Origin: Deltaproteobacteria bacterium
GTDB taxonomy: Bacteria > Desulfobacterota_B > Binatia > UBA9968
Reading direction: 5' to 3'
Length of the DNA stretch: 25,224 nucleotides
NCBI GenBank assembly: GCA_016193385.1
Contig: JACPSF010000270.1
Coordinates: 1 to 25,224 of the forward strand
The number at the start of each line of letters is the position of its first letter. The first letter of the stretch is position 1. Positions 7,642 to 14,555 of the stretch are shown in pieces. A program made the translations under genes and the position numbers. The notes under the pieces were generated by a model. It did no database searches. It saw nothing but the letters and a program-made list of their open reading frames with translations, and was not told where the DNA came from.

Positions 7642-7658
7642 CCCGCGGAGAACGCGGG
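7642..7658 (-). terminator. GC-rich hairpin downstream of the bicupin gene
   Basis: CCCGCG (7642-7647) and CGCGGG (7653-7658) form a perfect stem with a 5 nt loop, 58 bp past the bicupin stop. On the minus strand it is followed by TCTCTTCTG, a pyrimidine run but not a true T-tract, so termination is only likely. Confidence 0.4.
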
Positions 7659-7715
7659 CTAGCTTGCGGCCACCCGTAGATCGAAGCGCAGAGTGAGACG
7701 GTGGGGGGGCAAGGC

Positions 7716-8810
7716 TCAAACCTTTTCCTTGTACAGGTCGGGGTTCATGCGGCTTTGAGTGCCTGACTTGGCCAGCTCCTCCTCGAACATCTTGCGGATC
7801 GAGGGATCTTCATCCCAGTACTCGATCTGATTGCCGCCTTCCTTGACGTCTTTGTCGACTTTGGAGATATCCCCGAATCCCTGCCCCATGCTGTATTTGA
7901 TCCCGCCGAAGCGAAGCGGGAGGTAACGCGACGGCACGGCCCCCGTATTAAAGTGCTGGTGATACCACATCTCGGGGGGCACGAAGACGCTTCCGTCCTG
8001 CCAGTCGTAGCGCCTGATGGGCTCGCCCTCACGCCAGAAAAGAGAAAAGCCCTTGCCTTTGATGATGATGACGTTGAATCCCGGGCCGTGCCGGTGGGCC
8101 TTTTTGTAAGTCCCGACGGTAAATTCCGAGATATGGGCGGCCATGACACCGTCGGCCATCTCCAACATGACATTCGTGCCGCTCCCCCCCCGCTCGCGCC
8201 ATTCCTGGAGGTTGAAGCTCCTACAATCGGCGACGAAGTTGGTTTCCCAGATCCTCCCAGGATACGACTTCCCTTTGCCGCTGAAATATTCCAGCTCCCC
8301 GTTGAAGCGATCGGTAAAATCGTAGCCAACGCTGAAGATAAAATCGGGGTTGTGGAACAGATTGAAAACGATCGGCATGTTGTTGACGGAGAAGAAGCGC
8401 GCCGGTTCACTGCCCTGCCCGTTGAAGTGCTGATGCCATACGTTGAGCGGGAGCGAGATCAAACTCCCTTCCTGCCATTCAAAGGTCTGCTTGGCCCCCC
8501 GGTCGTTCCAGATCGTGGTGGCGCCGCGCCCCTTCAGGACATAAATCAGCTCCTCATAGATATGCCTCTGGGGTTTCAGGCTCTTGCCCGGGGCGATCTC
8601 ACAGAGATAGGCTCCTGTCGCCTGGCCAGCCCCTTCCATATTGATGAAAGCCCCCTCCCCTCCCAAACGGTCCCAACGACCCAGCGGGATCTTTCTCAGA
8701 TCCTGAATGAAAAAGTCCTTGACGATGGGGATTCCCTCGCCCGTTTGCCACTTTTCGTAATAGGGGACGTTATCCATGACAGTGTCGACCTGCGCGGCTG
8801 GCTTTGCCAT
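7716..8810 (-). CDS. Bicupin domain protein of unknown substrate
   Basis: Protein of 364 residues with two cupin barrels. Cupin 1 (about 65-140) has H83, E86/E87 (PQRHIYEELIYVLKGRG) and H126/H128 (WHQHFN). Cupin 2 (about 225-300) has H239, H241 (KKAHRHGPGFNVIIIKGKG) and H284/H286 (WYHQHFNTG). Both halves therefore keep likely metal ligands, suggesting a metal-dependent dioxygenase or isomerase related to gentisate-dioxygenase-type bicupins. No signal peptide is visible, so it is cytoplasmic. The ATG start at 8808-8810 follows GGAGGT at 4 nt. The -10-like TATACT upstream overlaps the divergent promoter region of the decarboxylase cluster. A link with that cluster is possible but unproven. Confidence 0.85.
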   Translation of the reverse strand: MAKPAAQVDTVMDNVPYYEKWQTGEGIPIVKDFFIQDLRKIPLGRWDRLGGEGAFINMEGAGQATGAYLCEIAPGKSLKPQRHIYEELIYVLKGRGATTIWNDRGAKQTFEWQEGSLISLPLNVWHQHFNGQGSEPARFFSVNNMPIVFNLFHNPDFIFSVGYDFTDRFNGELEYFSGKGKSYPGRIWETNFVADCRSFNLQEWRERGGSGTNVMLEMADGVMAAHISEFTVGTYKKAHRHGPGFNVIIIKGKGFSLFWREGEPIRRYDWQDGSVFVPPEMWYHQHFNTGAVPSRYLPLRFGGIKYSMGQGFGDISKVDKDVKEGGNQIEYWDEDPSIRKMFEEELAKSGTQSRMNPDLYKEKV

Positions 8811-8877
8811 ATCGACCTCCAGAAGCTGACTTTTTTCGTTTCATACAGTATAAGGGAGGCAAAAGCAAGGCGAAGCA

Positions 8878-8904
8878 TTGACAAACCGACGAGAACTTTA
8901 CTAA
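8878..8904 (+). promoter_or_regulatory. Putative promoter of the decarboxylase cluster
   Basis: A consensus TTGACA at 8878-8883 is followed 15 bp later by TACTAA (8899-8904), a short but usable spacing. The start site near 8911 would give a leader of about 43 nt before the TTG start at 8954. It would also exclude the upstream GTG at 8909. Confidence 0.4.
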
Positions 8905-8953
8905 AAGAGTGCATTTACTGATAGAAAAAGTCGACGAGCAAAGGAGACCTGCC

Positions 8954-9169
8954 TTGACAACCCCTGTCGCCGCACCTATGGTCGGCAAGATTTTGAAAAT
9001 CGAGAAAAAAGTCGGTGAGCGAGTGGAGGAAGACGATGTGGTTCTTGTTATGGAGGCGATGAAGATGGAAATCCCGGTCGTGGCGCCTGTCTCCGGAGTG
9101 TTGAAGGAACTCAAGGTTTCTCCCGGACAGGCCGTCGAGGCCGAGCAGATCTTGGCTGAAATCGAATAA
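8954..9169 (+). CDS. Biotin carboxyl carrier subunit of a decarboxylase (MmdC/OadA-C type)
   Basis: Biotinyl domain protein of 71 residues carrying the biotin attachment motif EAMKME. The lysine accepts biotin and shuttles carboxyl groups between the carboxyltransferase and the membrane subunit. The fold repeats are clear: PMVGKILKIEKKVGERVEEDD and PVSGVLKELKVSPGQAVEAEQ. I chose the TTG at 8954 because AAAGGAG lies 7 nt upstream; an in-frame GTG at 8909 would add 15 residues without a ribosome site. It lacks the Ala/Pro-rich linker seen in many MmdC proteins. First gene of a four-gene plus-strand cluster; no biotin ligase is in the window. Confidence 0.9.
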   Translation: MTTPVAAPMVGKILKIEKKVGERVEEDDVVLVMEAMKMEIPVVAPVSGVLKELKVSPGQAVEAEQILAEIE

Positions 9170-9202
9170 AACCCGCCCCTCCCCCTTTTTACGGAGACAG
9201 AA

Positions 9203-9349
9203 ATGGACACTTGGACCTTTGGTTGGACCGTGGCCATCATCGGCATGGGCGGCACGATGTTCGTGCTCTGGCTTTTGAGCCTCGTCATTCTGTTGCTCAA
9301 AAAAATTTTCCCCTACAAGGCCGCCGAGCCGGGACCTGCGAAAGGATAG
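9203..9349 (+). CDS. Small OadG-like gamma/delta subunit of the sodium-pumping decarboxylase
   Basis: A 48-residue protein starting MDTWTFGWTVAIIGMGGTMF with one long membrane segment (about 8-34: VLWLLSLVILLL) and then a basic turn KKIFPYKA. This N-terminal layout is that of the OadG/MmdD family, which anchors the carboxyltransferase to the beta subunit. Family members are usually longer, with a Pro-rich tail; here only AAEPGPAKG follows. GGAG lies about 6 nt before the ATG. It sits 33 bp after the biotin carrier and 9 bp before the beta subunit, exactly where this subunit is expected. It is short enough to be missed by automatic callers. Confidence 0.82.
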   Translation: MDTWTFGWTVAIIGMGGTMFVLWLLSLVILLLKKIFPYKAAEPGPAKG

Positions 9350-9358
9350 GCGGCAACC

Positions 9359-10498
9359 GTGGACGCAGCCATCGCCTCCGGCCTCCAGGGTCTTCTGCTC
9401 GGCTTCTCCCATTTTGAGATCGGTCAGGCCCTGATGATCCTGATCGGCTCCTTGCTTCTTTACCTCGGCATTGCCAAGGGATTTGAGCCGCTCTTGTTGC
9501 TCCCGATCGGCTTCGGCGCGATTCTCGTGAACATCCCCCTTGCCGGTCTGATGGAAGAGGGGGGCGTGCTCCGGTTCTTTTACGATACCGGCGTGCTGAC
9601 CGAGATCTTTCCGATCCTGATATTCGTTGGGATCGGAGCTATGACCGACTTCCAGCCCCTGCTCGAGAATCCCAAGATCATCCTGCTCGGCGCCGCGGGA
9701 CAATTCGGCATCTTCCTCACTCTACTTCTCGCCCTGGCGCTGGGATTCGACAAACTCGAGGCGGTCGCCATCGGAATCATCGGCGCCTGCGACGGCCCGA
9801 CTGCGATTTATGTCTCCTCGAAATTTGCTCCGCATCTTCTGGGAGCCGTTTCTGTCGCAGCTTACTCCTACATGTCGCTGGTCCCGCTGATTCAACCGCC
9901 GATCATGCGGCTGCTCACCACAGAAAAGGAAAAAAAAATCATCATGGGCGCCGTCAAACAGCCGGTCTCCAAGACCACCAAGATTCTCTTCCCGGTGGTC
10001 GTCACTGTCACAGCCTCGCTGGTGGCCCCCCTCGGTACCCCCCTGATCGGGATGGTCATGTTGGGAAATCTCATGAAAGAGTCCGGTGCGGTTGAGCGGC
10101 TTAAGCATGCCTCCGAAAACGAAATCACCAACATCGTGACCCTCCTCCTGGGACTCTCCATCGGGGCCACCATGCAAGCGGACAAATTTCTCCGGGTCGA
10201 AACCCTGTTGGTACTGGGCCTGGGACTGATCGCGATCGGCCTCGACACAGCCGTGGGGGTGCTCTTCGGCAAGCTCATGTGCCTTCTCACCGGGGGAAAA
10301 ATTAATCCGCTGATCGGCGCCGCAGGCATCTCCGCTTTCCCCATGTCGGCCCGCGTCGTCCAGGCTGAAGGTCAAAGGTACAATAAAAAGAGTTACCTCC
10401 TGATGCACGCCATGAGCGCCAATGCTGGAGGCCAGATCGGCTCTATCATCGCCGCCGCCGTCATGCTTTCTGTCCTCAAGGGCATGGGAATAGTCTGA
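9359..10498 (+). CDS. Sodium-translocating decarboxylase beta subunit (OadB/MmdB/GcdB family)
   Basis: Integral membrane protein of 379 residues that decarboxylates carboxybiotin and drives Na+ export. Ion-path residues known from Klebsiella OadB (D203, Y229, N373, S382) have counterparts at D145 (GACDGPTAI), Y171 (AYSYMS), N316 and S325 (NPLIGAAGISAFPMSAR). The spacings are 26, 145 and 9, compared with 26, 144 and 9 in OadB. The length is normal for the family, and about nine hydrophobic segments plus re-entrant stretches are visible. The start is GTG 9359. It lies between the small gamma-like gene and the carboxyltransferase. The intact residues argue for an active pump rather than a relic. 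Confidence 0.93.
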   Translation: MDAAIASGLQGLLLGFSHFEIGQALMILIGSLLLYLGIAKGFEPLLLLPIGFGAILVNIPLAGLMEEGGVLRFFYDTGVLTEIFPILIFVGIGAMTDFQPLLENPKIILLGAAGQFGIFLTLLLALALGFDKLEAVAIGIIGACDGPTAIYVSSKFAPHLLGAVSVAAYSYMSLVPLIQPPIMRLLTTEKEKKIIMGAVKQPVSKTTKILFPVVVTVTASLVAPLGTPLIGMVMLGNLMKESGAVERLKHASENEITNIVTLLLGLSIGATMQADKFLRVETLLVLGLGLIAIGLDTAVGVLFGKLMCLLTGGKINPLIGAAGISAFPMSARVVQAEGQRYNKKSYLLMHAMSANAGGQIGSIIAAAVMLSVLKGMGIV

Positions 10499-10515
10499 AT
10501 CGCAAAGGAGACGGC

Positions 10516-12069
10516 GTGCCCCACACAAGAGACGATCTTAAGAGAAGGCTCGCCGAAATCGAGGAGAGCACGCTGCGCGGGGACCCCAAAGCGGCAAAGA
10601 AGCAGCATGACGAAGGCAAGCTCACGGCGCGCGAGCGGATTGCCAAGCTCGTCGACCCGGGAAGCTTTGTCGAAGAGTTCATGCTGGCCGAAACCCAATG
10701 CACGGATTTCGGCATGGCGGAAAAAAGGCAGCCCAGCGACGGGGTAGTGACCGGCTATGGTAAAATTGACGGCAGGCCGGTTTGCCTCTTCGCCCAGGAC
10801 CGCACGATCCTTGCTGGCACGGTGGGTAGCACCCACGCAGAAAAAGTCGCCTATGTCATCCAAACCGCGCGCAAGCTCGGCGTGCCGCTGATCGGGCTCT
10901 ACGACTCGGTTGGCGCGCGGATTCAAGAAGGCCTATCGGTAACCACGGCGATCGGGAAGATTTTTTTCGAGAACAGCATCTCCTCGGGAGTGATCCCTCA
11001 AATCTCTGCCATTATGGGCCCCTGCATCGGGGTAGCATCCTACTCTCCGGCGCTGACCGATTTCATCATCATGGTCCAAGGGTCGAGCCAGATGTTCATC
11101 ACTGGCCCTCCGGTCATCAAAGAAGTTCTGGGTGAGGAAGTCTCTATGGAGGAACTGGGCGGGGCCAAGGTCCACGCCGAGGTTTCGGGCGTGGCAGACC
11201 TGACCGTCAAGGACGATGAAGAATGCTTTTCCCTCATACGTCGACTCCTGAGCTTCTTGCCCCCCAATTGTCAATCGTCCCCACCGCGCTCCCAACCGAG
11301 TGACGATCCGGAGCGCCTCGTGCCGGCCTTGGAGAAGATCGTTCCCAGCGACATGCGCCAAGCCTATAACGTGGTCCAGGTCATCAAGGCCCTAGTCGAC
11401 AACGGAGATTTTCTCGAGCTTAAGCCAAAGTTCGCCCGCAATTTAGTCATCGGACTCGGACGGCTTCACGGCTATCCGGTAGGTTTTGTCGCCAACCAAC
11501 CCATGTTTCTGGCCGGGAGCCTGGACGTGGACGCTTCGGACAAGGCGGCGCGCTTCATTCGGTTTTGCGACGCCTTTAACATTCCGCTGATCACTCTGAT
11601 GGATGTTCCGGGATTTTTCCCGGGCAAGCAGCAGGAAGAAAAAGGGATCATCCGCCATGGCGCGAAACTGCTCTACGCCTATGCCGAGGCGACCGTGCCC
11701 AAGATCACAATGGTCTTACGCAAAGGATATGGGGGCGCCAAGCAAGCCATGTGCACGCGAGAGATGGGAGCAGATCAGCTCTTACTCTGGCCTGGGGTGG
11801 AGCTGGCAGTGATGGGCGGAGGTGGGGCCGTGAATGTGCTCTATCGCCGCGAGATCGAGCAGTCCGAGGATCCGGAAAAAACCAGAAGGGAAAAACTGGA
11901 GGAATACCATAAAAGATTCAGCGGACCCTTCGAGGCCCTCGCCAAGCAGTTCGCGCATGCTGTCATCCAGCCCCAGGAGACCCGAAAACGGCTCATCCGG
12001 GCTTTAGAGGTGCTGCGAGAAAAAAAAGAGGAGCGGCCGAGAAAAAAACACGGGGTCATGCCGGTCTAA
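10516..12069 (+). CDS. Acyl-CoA carboxyltransferase subunit, probably methylmalonyl-CoA decarboxylase alpha
   Basis: Carboxyltransferase of 517 residues with two crotonase-like halves, moving the carboxyl group between an acyl-CoA and biotin. N-terminal motifs are KLTARERI and RIQEGLSVTT. The first oxyanion segment is GPCIGVASYSPAL (168-180), followed by GPPVIKEVLGEEV. The second half has GYPVGFVANQP, DVPGFFPGKQQE, KGYGGAKQAM and GADQLLLWPGVELAVMGG. The size and sequence fit MmdA/PccB rather than the longer GcdA. Co-location with the beta subunit and biotin carrier, and no biotin carboxylase, favours methylmalonyl-CoA decarboxylase over a carboxylase. The GTG start follows AAAGGAG at 5 nt. 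The specific acyl-CoA is inferred. The C-terminal tail is strongly basic. Confidence 0.92.
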   Translation: MPHTRDDLKRRLAEIEESTLRGDPKAAKKQHDEGKLTARERIAKLVDPGSFVEEFMLAETQCTDFGMAEKRQPSDGVVTGYGKIDGRPVCLFAQDRTILAGTVGSTHAEKVAYVIQTARKLGVPLIGLYDSVGARIQEGLSVTTAIGKIFFENSISSGVIPQISAIMGPCIGVASYSPALTDFIIMVQGSSQMFITGPPVIKEVLGEEVSMEELGGAKVHAEVSGVADLTVKDDEECFSLIRRLLSFLPPNCQSSPPRSQPSDDPERLVPALEKIVPSDMRQAYNVVQVIKALVDNGDFLELKPKFARNLVIGLGRLHGYPVGFVANQPMFLAGSLDVDASDKAARFIRFCDAFNIPLITLMDVPGFFPGKQQEEKGIIRHGAKLLYAYAEATVPKITMVLRKGYGGAKQAMCTREMGADQLLLWPGVELAVMGGGGAVNVLYRREIEQSEDPEKTRREKLEEYHKRFSGPFEALAKQFAHAVIQPQETRKRLIRALEVLREKKEERPRKKHGVMPV

Positions 12070-12074
12070 CCCCG

Positions 12075-12260
12075 TCAATTGGCTTTGTTGTCAACCCACT
12101 CCTTAAACTGGCTTTCGCGGATGCGCCACTGCCCACCCACTTTGAAGGCCGGCACTTCTTTCTTCTGGATCATTCTGAGAAGGGTTCGCTTGGAAACTTG
12201 CAGGAGAGAAGCTGCCTCGGCAAGAGTTATCAATCTCATTTCCGTATGGTTATCATTCAT
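12075..12260 (-). CDS. Small excisionase-type helix-turn-helix DNA-binding protein
   Basis: A 61-residue protein consisting of one MerR/excisionase-like winged helix: LITLAEAASLLQVSKRTLLR for the HTH, then IQKKEVPAFKVGGQWRIRESQFKEWVD for the wing and last helix. Such proteins are annotated as 'helix-turn-helix, excisionase family' but often act as ordinary regulators. No integrase or phage gene lies nearby. ATG 12258-12260 follows AGAGGG at 8 nt; an alternative start is Met8. It ends 5 bp from the convergent carboxyltransferase gene. A sigma54-like promoter sits directly upstream, which is notable for so small a gene. Its target is unknown. Confidence 0.88.
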   Translation of the reverse strand: MNDNHTEMRLITLAEAASLLQVSKRTLLRMIQKKEVPAFKVGGQWRIRESQFKEWVDNKAN

Positions 12261-12285
12261 GTACCAAACCCTCTACGGGCGATAA

Positions 12286-12301
12286 TGCAAACCTTATGCC
12301 A
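12286..12301 (-). promoter_or_regulatory. Sigma54-like (-24/-12) promoter of the HTH gene
   Basis: The minus strand reads TGGCATAAGGTTTGCA, matching TGGCACG-N4-TTGCA at 10 of 12 fixed positions with the exact 10 bp interval between GG and GC. The start site would lie near 12276, giving a leader of about 15 nt that includes the AGAGGG ribosome site. The same bases are part of an 8 bp inverted repeat, GCAAACCT (12287-12294) and AGGTTTGC (12301-12308). Confidence 0.5.
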
Positions 12302-12377
12302 GGTTTGCTTGGGACCCAAATGGCTATTTTTTAAGCTTTTTGCGTTCGAGAACACTGCTTTTCTGGGTAACTTGGGC

Positions 12378-12424
12378 GACAAAAACTGACAAAAGTTGCT
12401 ACGAGGGCGGTGGAAGTGACAAAT
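12378..12424. repeat. Three GACAAA direct repeats upstream of the sigma54-like promoter
   Basis: GACAAAAA at 12378-12385, TGACAAAA at 12387-12394 and TGACAAAT at 12417-12424 lie 80-120 bp upstream of the HTH promoter, where an enhancer-binding activator would be expected. The motif is short and could recur by chance. Confidence 0.35.
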
Positions 12425-12528
12425 TGCGATTTCCCTTGGCCGGGCGGTCAGGCTACTGATCCAGGGGCATATCTGCGCTAGCCCACCCCTTTGCCGCTCC
12501 AAAACGAACAGAGATGGTTGACCGAAGA

Positions 12529-13554
12529 TTAGCGCTGTGGGTCAATAATCACCTTTAAAGAGTCCTGGGCGTGCACGACCAGCTGAAACCCGAGACCGGT
12601 CTCGGCCAACCCTAGTCGGTGTGTAATCATTTCCTGTACCCGGACGCGGCGGGTGCGGATTAAGTCGATCGCTTCCTCGATTTCCTCAGGGCTCGCTGCG
12701 TACGAAGTGGCCAGCGTTACCTCGTTGCGCCAGAAATCAAAAAGGGGTATCGGAACCTCGACTCCCGCCGCCGTGGAGGCGAAAAAGAGGAGCGTGCCGC
12801 CGCGCTCTACGCTTTGGATGGCTTGTTGGATCGCCGGCATGGCCCCGGTGCAGACAACGACCAGATCCGCCAACCTTCCCTCGTTGACCTCCCGTAGCCT
12901 CGCCGGTACGTCCTCGGAAGCGTGCACGCTGAGATCCGCGCCCAGCCGCTCAGCCGCCCTTAGACGGTAATCACGGACATCCGTCGCCACCACCCGGGCA
13001 GCCCCCCGCACGCGAGCCACCTGCACGTGAAGCAGGCCCGAGATGCCACTACCGATCACCAGCACAGTCTGCCCGGGCTGCACACGCGCCCACTTTTGTC
13101 CCCGGACCACACATCCCAGCGGTTCGATGAACGAGCCATCTTCGAAGGACATCCCGTCGGGCAAAAGAAAGGTCCCCAGGTCAACGTTGATCCTGGGAAC
13201 ACGGATATACTCCGAAAAACCGCCCGGATCGAAACGGGTTTGGCGCAGAGTGTCGCATACCGAATGATGCCCGCTCAAGCAATAGCGGCAGCGATTGCAG
13301 GGAACGTGATGGGAGACAAAGACGCGATCCCCTACCCGGTACCGCTCCACCCCATCTCCCACACCCACCACTTCACCAGCAATCTCGTGCCCTAAGACAA
13401 GAGGCGCCTTTTGCACCCGGTACCACTCCATCACATCCGTCCCGCAGATGCCGCTGGCTCTAATGCGCACGAGCAATTCGCCGGGACCGATGGCAGGCTG
13501 AGGCACCTCTTCCAAGCGCACGTCTTGATTGTTGTAATACATTGCCACCCGCAT
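12529..13554 (-). CDS. Zinc-dependent MDR alcohol/polyol dehydrogenase
   Basis: Medium-chain dehydrogenase of 341 residues, related to threonine and sorbitol dehydrogenases. It oxidises or reduces an alcohol with NAD(P). The catalytic zinc ligands are C37 (GICGTD) and H56/E57 (GHEIAGEVVG). The structural zinc is held by C86, C89, C92 and C100 (PCNRCRYCLSGHHSVC). The Rossmann motif is VIGSGISGLLHVQVA. I chose ATG 13552-13554 (MRVAMYYNN). An open frame runs 17 codons further to a TTG but translates the 9 bp repeat array (NDLNNLN), so it is rejected. The gene follows an LsrF-like aldolase on the same strand. The substrate cannot be read from the sequence; a shared pathway is plausible. Confidence 0.9.
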   Translation of the reverse strand: MRVAMYYNNQDVRLEEVPQPAIGPGELLVRIRASGICGTDVMEWYRVQKAPLVLGHEIAGEVVGVGDGVERYRVGDRVFVSHHVPCNRCRYCLSGHHSVCDTLRQTRFDPGGFSEYIRVPRINVDLGTFLLPDGMSFEDGSFIEPLGCVVRGQKWARVQPGQTVLVIGSGISGLLHVQVARVRGAARVVATDVRDYRLRAAERLGADLSVHASEDVPARLREVNEGRLADLVVVCTGAMPAIQQAIQSVERGGTLLFFASTAAGVEVPIPLFDFWRNEVTLATSYAASPEEIEEAIDLIRTRRVRVQEMITHRLGLAETGLGFQLVVHAQDSLKVIIDPQR

Positions 13555-13581
13555 GGATTTCTTCGGCGGTTCTAAGGAGCA

Positions 13582-13644
13582 GTTCAAATTGTTCAAATCG
13601 TTCAACGGCTTAAACGTGTTGAACGCCTTGAACGGTTCGAACCG
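13582..13644. repeat. Tandem array of a 9 bp unit, seven copies
   Basis: Seven consecutive 9 bp units fit the consensus STTNAACGN: GTTCAAATT, GTTCAAATC, GTTCAACGG, CTTAAACGT, GTTGAACGC, CTTGAACGG and a diverged TTCGAACCG. Each has a palindromic TTNAA-type core in phase. The array lies 8 bp past the stop of the LsrF-like gene and before the dehydrogenase start. A second array of the same unit is at 17110-17161. Confidence 0.75.
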
Positions 13645-13652
13645 AAATTTAG

Positions 13653-14459
13653 TTAACTTGCGGCAGCCCTTCGCGCCGTCACGCCTTTGGAGCCCTCGTA
13701 GATCTTGTAGGCGTCTTCCACCGGGGCCTTCTCATGAACAATGGCTCGCACCGCACGGATCATGCCGACAGGGGAATCCGACTGGAAGATGTTGCGGCCC
13801 ATGTCAACCCCTATGGCCCCTCCCTGCACGGCGTCGAAGGTTAGCTGCAGCGCCTCACTCTCGGGAATCTTCTTACCACCCGCGATGATGACGGGAATAG
13901 GGCAGGCCTCGACCACTTTGTCGAACTCCTCACAATAGTAGGTCTTAACGAAATGGGCTCCTAGCTCGGCGGCAATCCGGCACGCTAAACCCAGGTAGCG
14001 GGCGTCGCGGGCCATCTCCTTGCCCACAGCGGTGACTGCCAAAACTGGAATGCCATATCGCTCTCCCTCGTCCACGAGTTTGGCCAGATTGACCAACGTC
14101 TCTTTTTCAAACTCCCCTCCGACGAAGATGGAAAGGGCCATGGCCGAGGCGTTCACGCGAATCGCATCCTCGATGGAGACCGTAATGTCTTCGTTGGACA
14201 ACTCCTTTAATATGCTCGTCCCGCCCGATACCCGAAGCACCACGGGCCGGTCCCACTGTGCGTCCATTGAGGTCCGCAAAACACCGCGGGTAAGCATGAT
14301 CGAATCGGCATAGGGAATCAGCGGCTCGACCGTCCTGCGCGGCTCCTCCAGCCCGCTCGTCGGCCCGAGGAAATAACCGTGATCTACCGCCAGCATCACC
14401 GCCCGCCCGTCCTCCGGTCTAATAATTCTGGCCAAACGGTTTTTCATCCCCCAATCCAT
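13653..14459 (-). CDS. LsrF-like class I aldolase/thiolase (DeoC/FbaB-DhnA superfamily)
   Basis: TIM-barrel enzyme of 268 residues that closely resembles E. coli LsrF (3-hydroxy-5-phosphonooxypentane-2,4-dione thiolase). Shared blocks are DWGM..RLARI, MLAVDHGYFLGPTSGLE, VKTYYCEEF, IIAGGKKIPESEAL and GVDMGRNIFQSDSPVGM. The Schiff-base lysine is probably K172 (KTYY). GVDMGRN would bind phosphate. E. coli LsrF has an N-terminal extension of about 30 residues that is missing here. There are no lsr transporter, kinase or regulator genes nearby, so a role in AI-2 turnover is not supported. It sits between an EamA transporter and an alcohol dehydrogenase. AGGAGG lies about 12 nt before the ATG, which is long. 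It may instead be a related sugar-phosphate aldolase. Confidence 0.85.
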   Translation of the reverse strand: MDWGMKNRLARIIRPEDGRAVMLAVDHGYFLGPTSGLEEPRRTVEPLIPYADSIMLTRGVLRTSMDAQWDRPVVLRVSGGTSILKELSNEDITVSIEDAIRVNASAMALSIFVGGEFEKETLVNLAKLVDEGERYGIPVLAVTAVGKEMARDARYLGLACRIAAELGAHFVKTYYCEEFDKVVEACPIPVIIAGGKKIPESEALQLTFDAVQGGAIGVDMGRNIFQSDSPVGMIRAVRAIVHEKAPVEDAYKIYEGSKGVTARRAAAS

Positions 14460-14555
14460 GGCGATCTCGATCCTCCTTGATAAAGAATTTTCGTTTGGCG
14501 AAGCCTACCACAAAATCCCCGCGGATGGAAAACCACGCACCACATGCGGAGCGCA

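Noticed and set aside
7509..7719. Open minus-strand frame containing a protein-like stretch (FSAKFEEFIRDMVKRVGG) upstream of the SH3b gene
   Set aside because: The frame continues as antisense-like sequence through the SH3b gene and has no ribosome site; the resemblance is probably chance.
7953..8921. Plus-strand open frame of 322 codons opposite the bicupin gene
   Set aside because: It runs through both cupin barrels in antisense and across the divergent promoter, with no family motif.
9722..10528. Minus-strand open frame of 268 codons opposite the decarboxylase beta subunit
   Set aside because: His/Asp/Gly-rich composition typical of antisense to a membrane protein; the sense frame has the conserved ion-path residues.
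12075..12260. Excisionase-like gene as evidence of a prophage or integrative element
   Set aside because: No integrase, att-like direct repeats or phage genes nearby; this HTH type is common in ordinary regulators.
12257..12502. 81-codon minus-strand frame between the HTH gene and the dehydrogenase
   Set aside because: No family resemblance, no ribosome site, and it covers the promoter and inverted-repeat region.
13555..13605. 17-codon N-terminal extension of the zinc dehydrogenase to a TTG start
   Set aside because: It translates the 9 bp repeat array and gives NDLNNLN, unrelated to any dehydrogenase N-terminus.
13582..13644. The 9 bp repeats as a CRISPR array
   Set aside because: Units are contiguous with no spacers and far shorter than CRISPR repeats; no cas gene is present.
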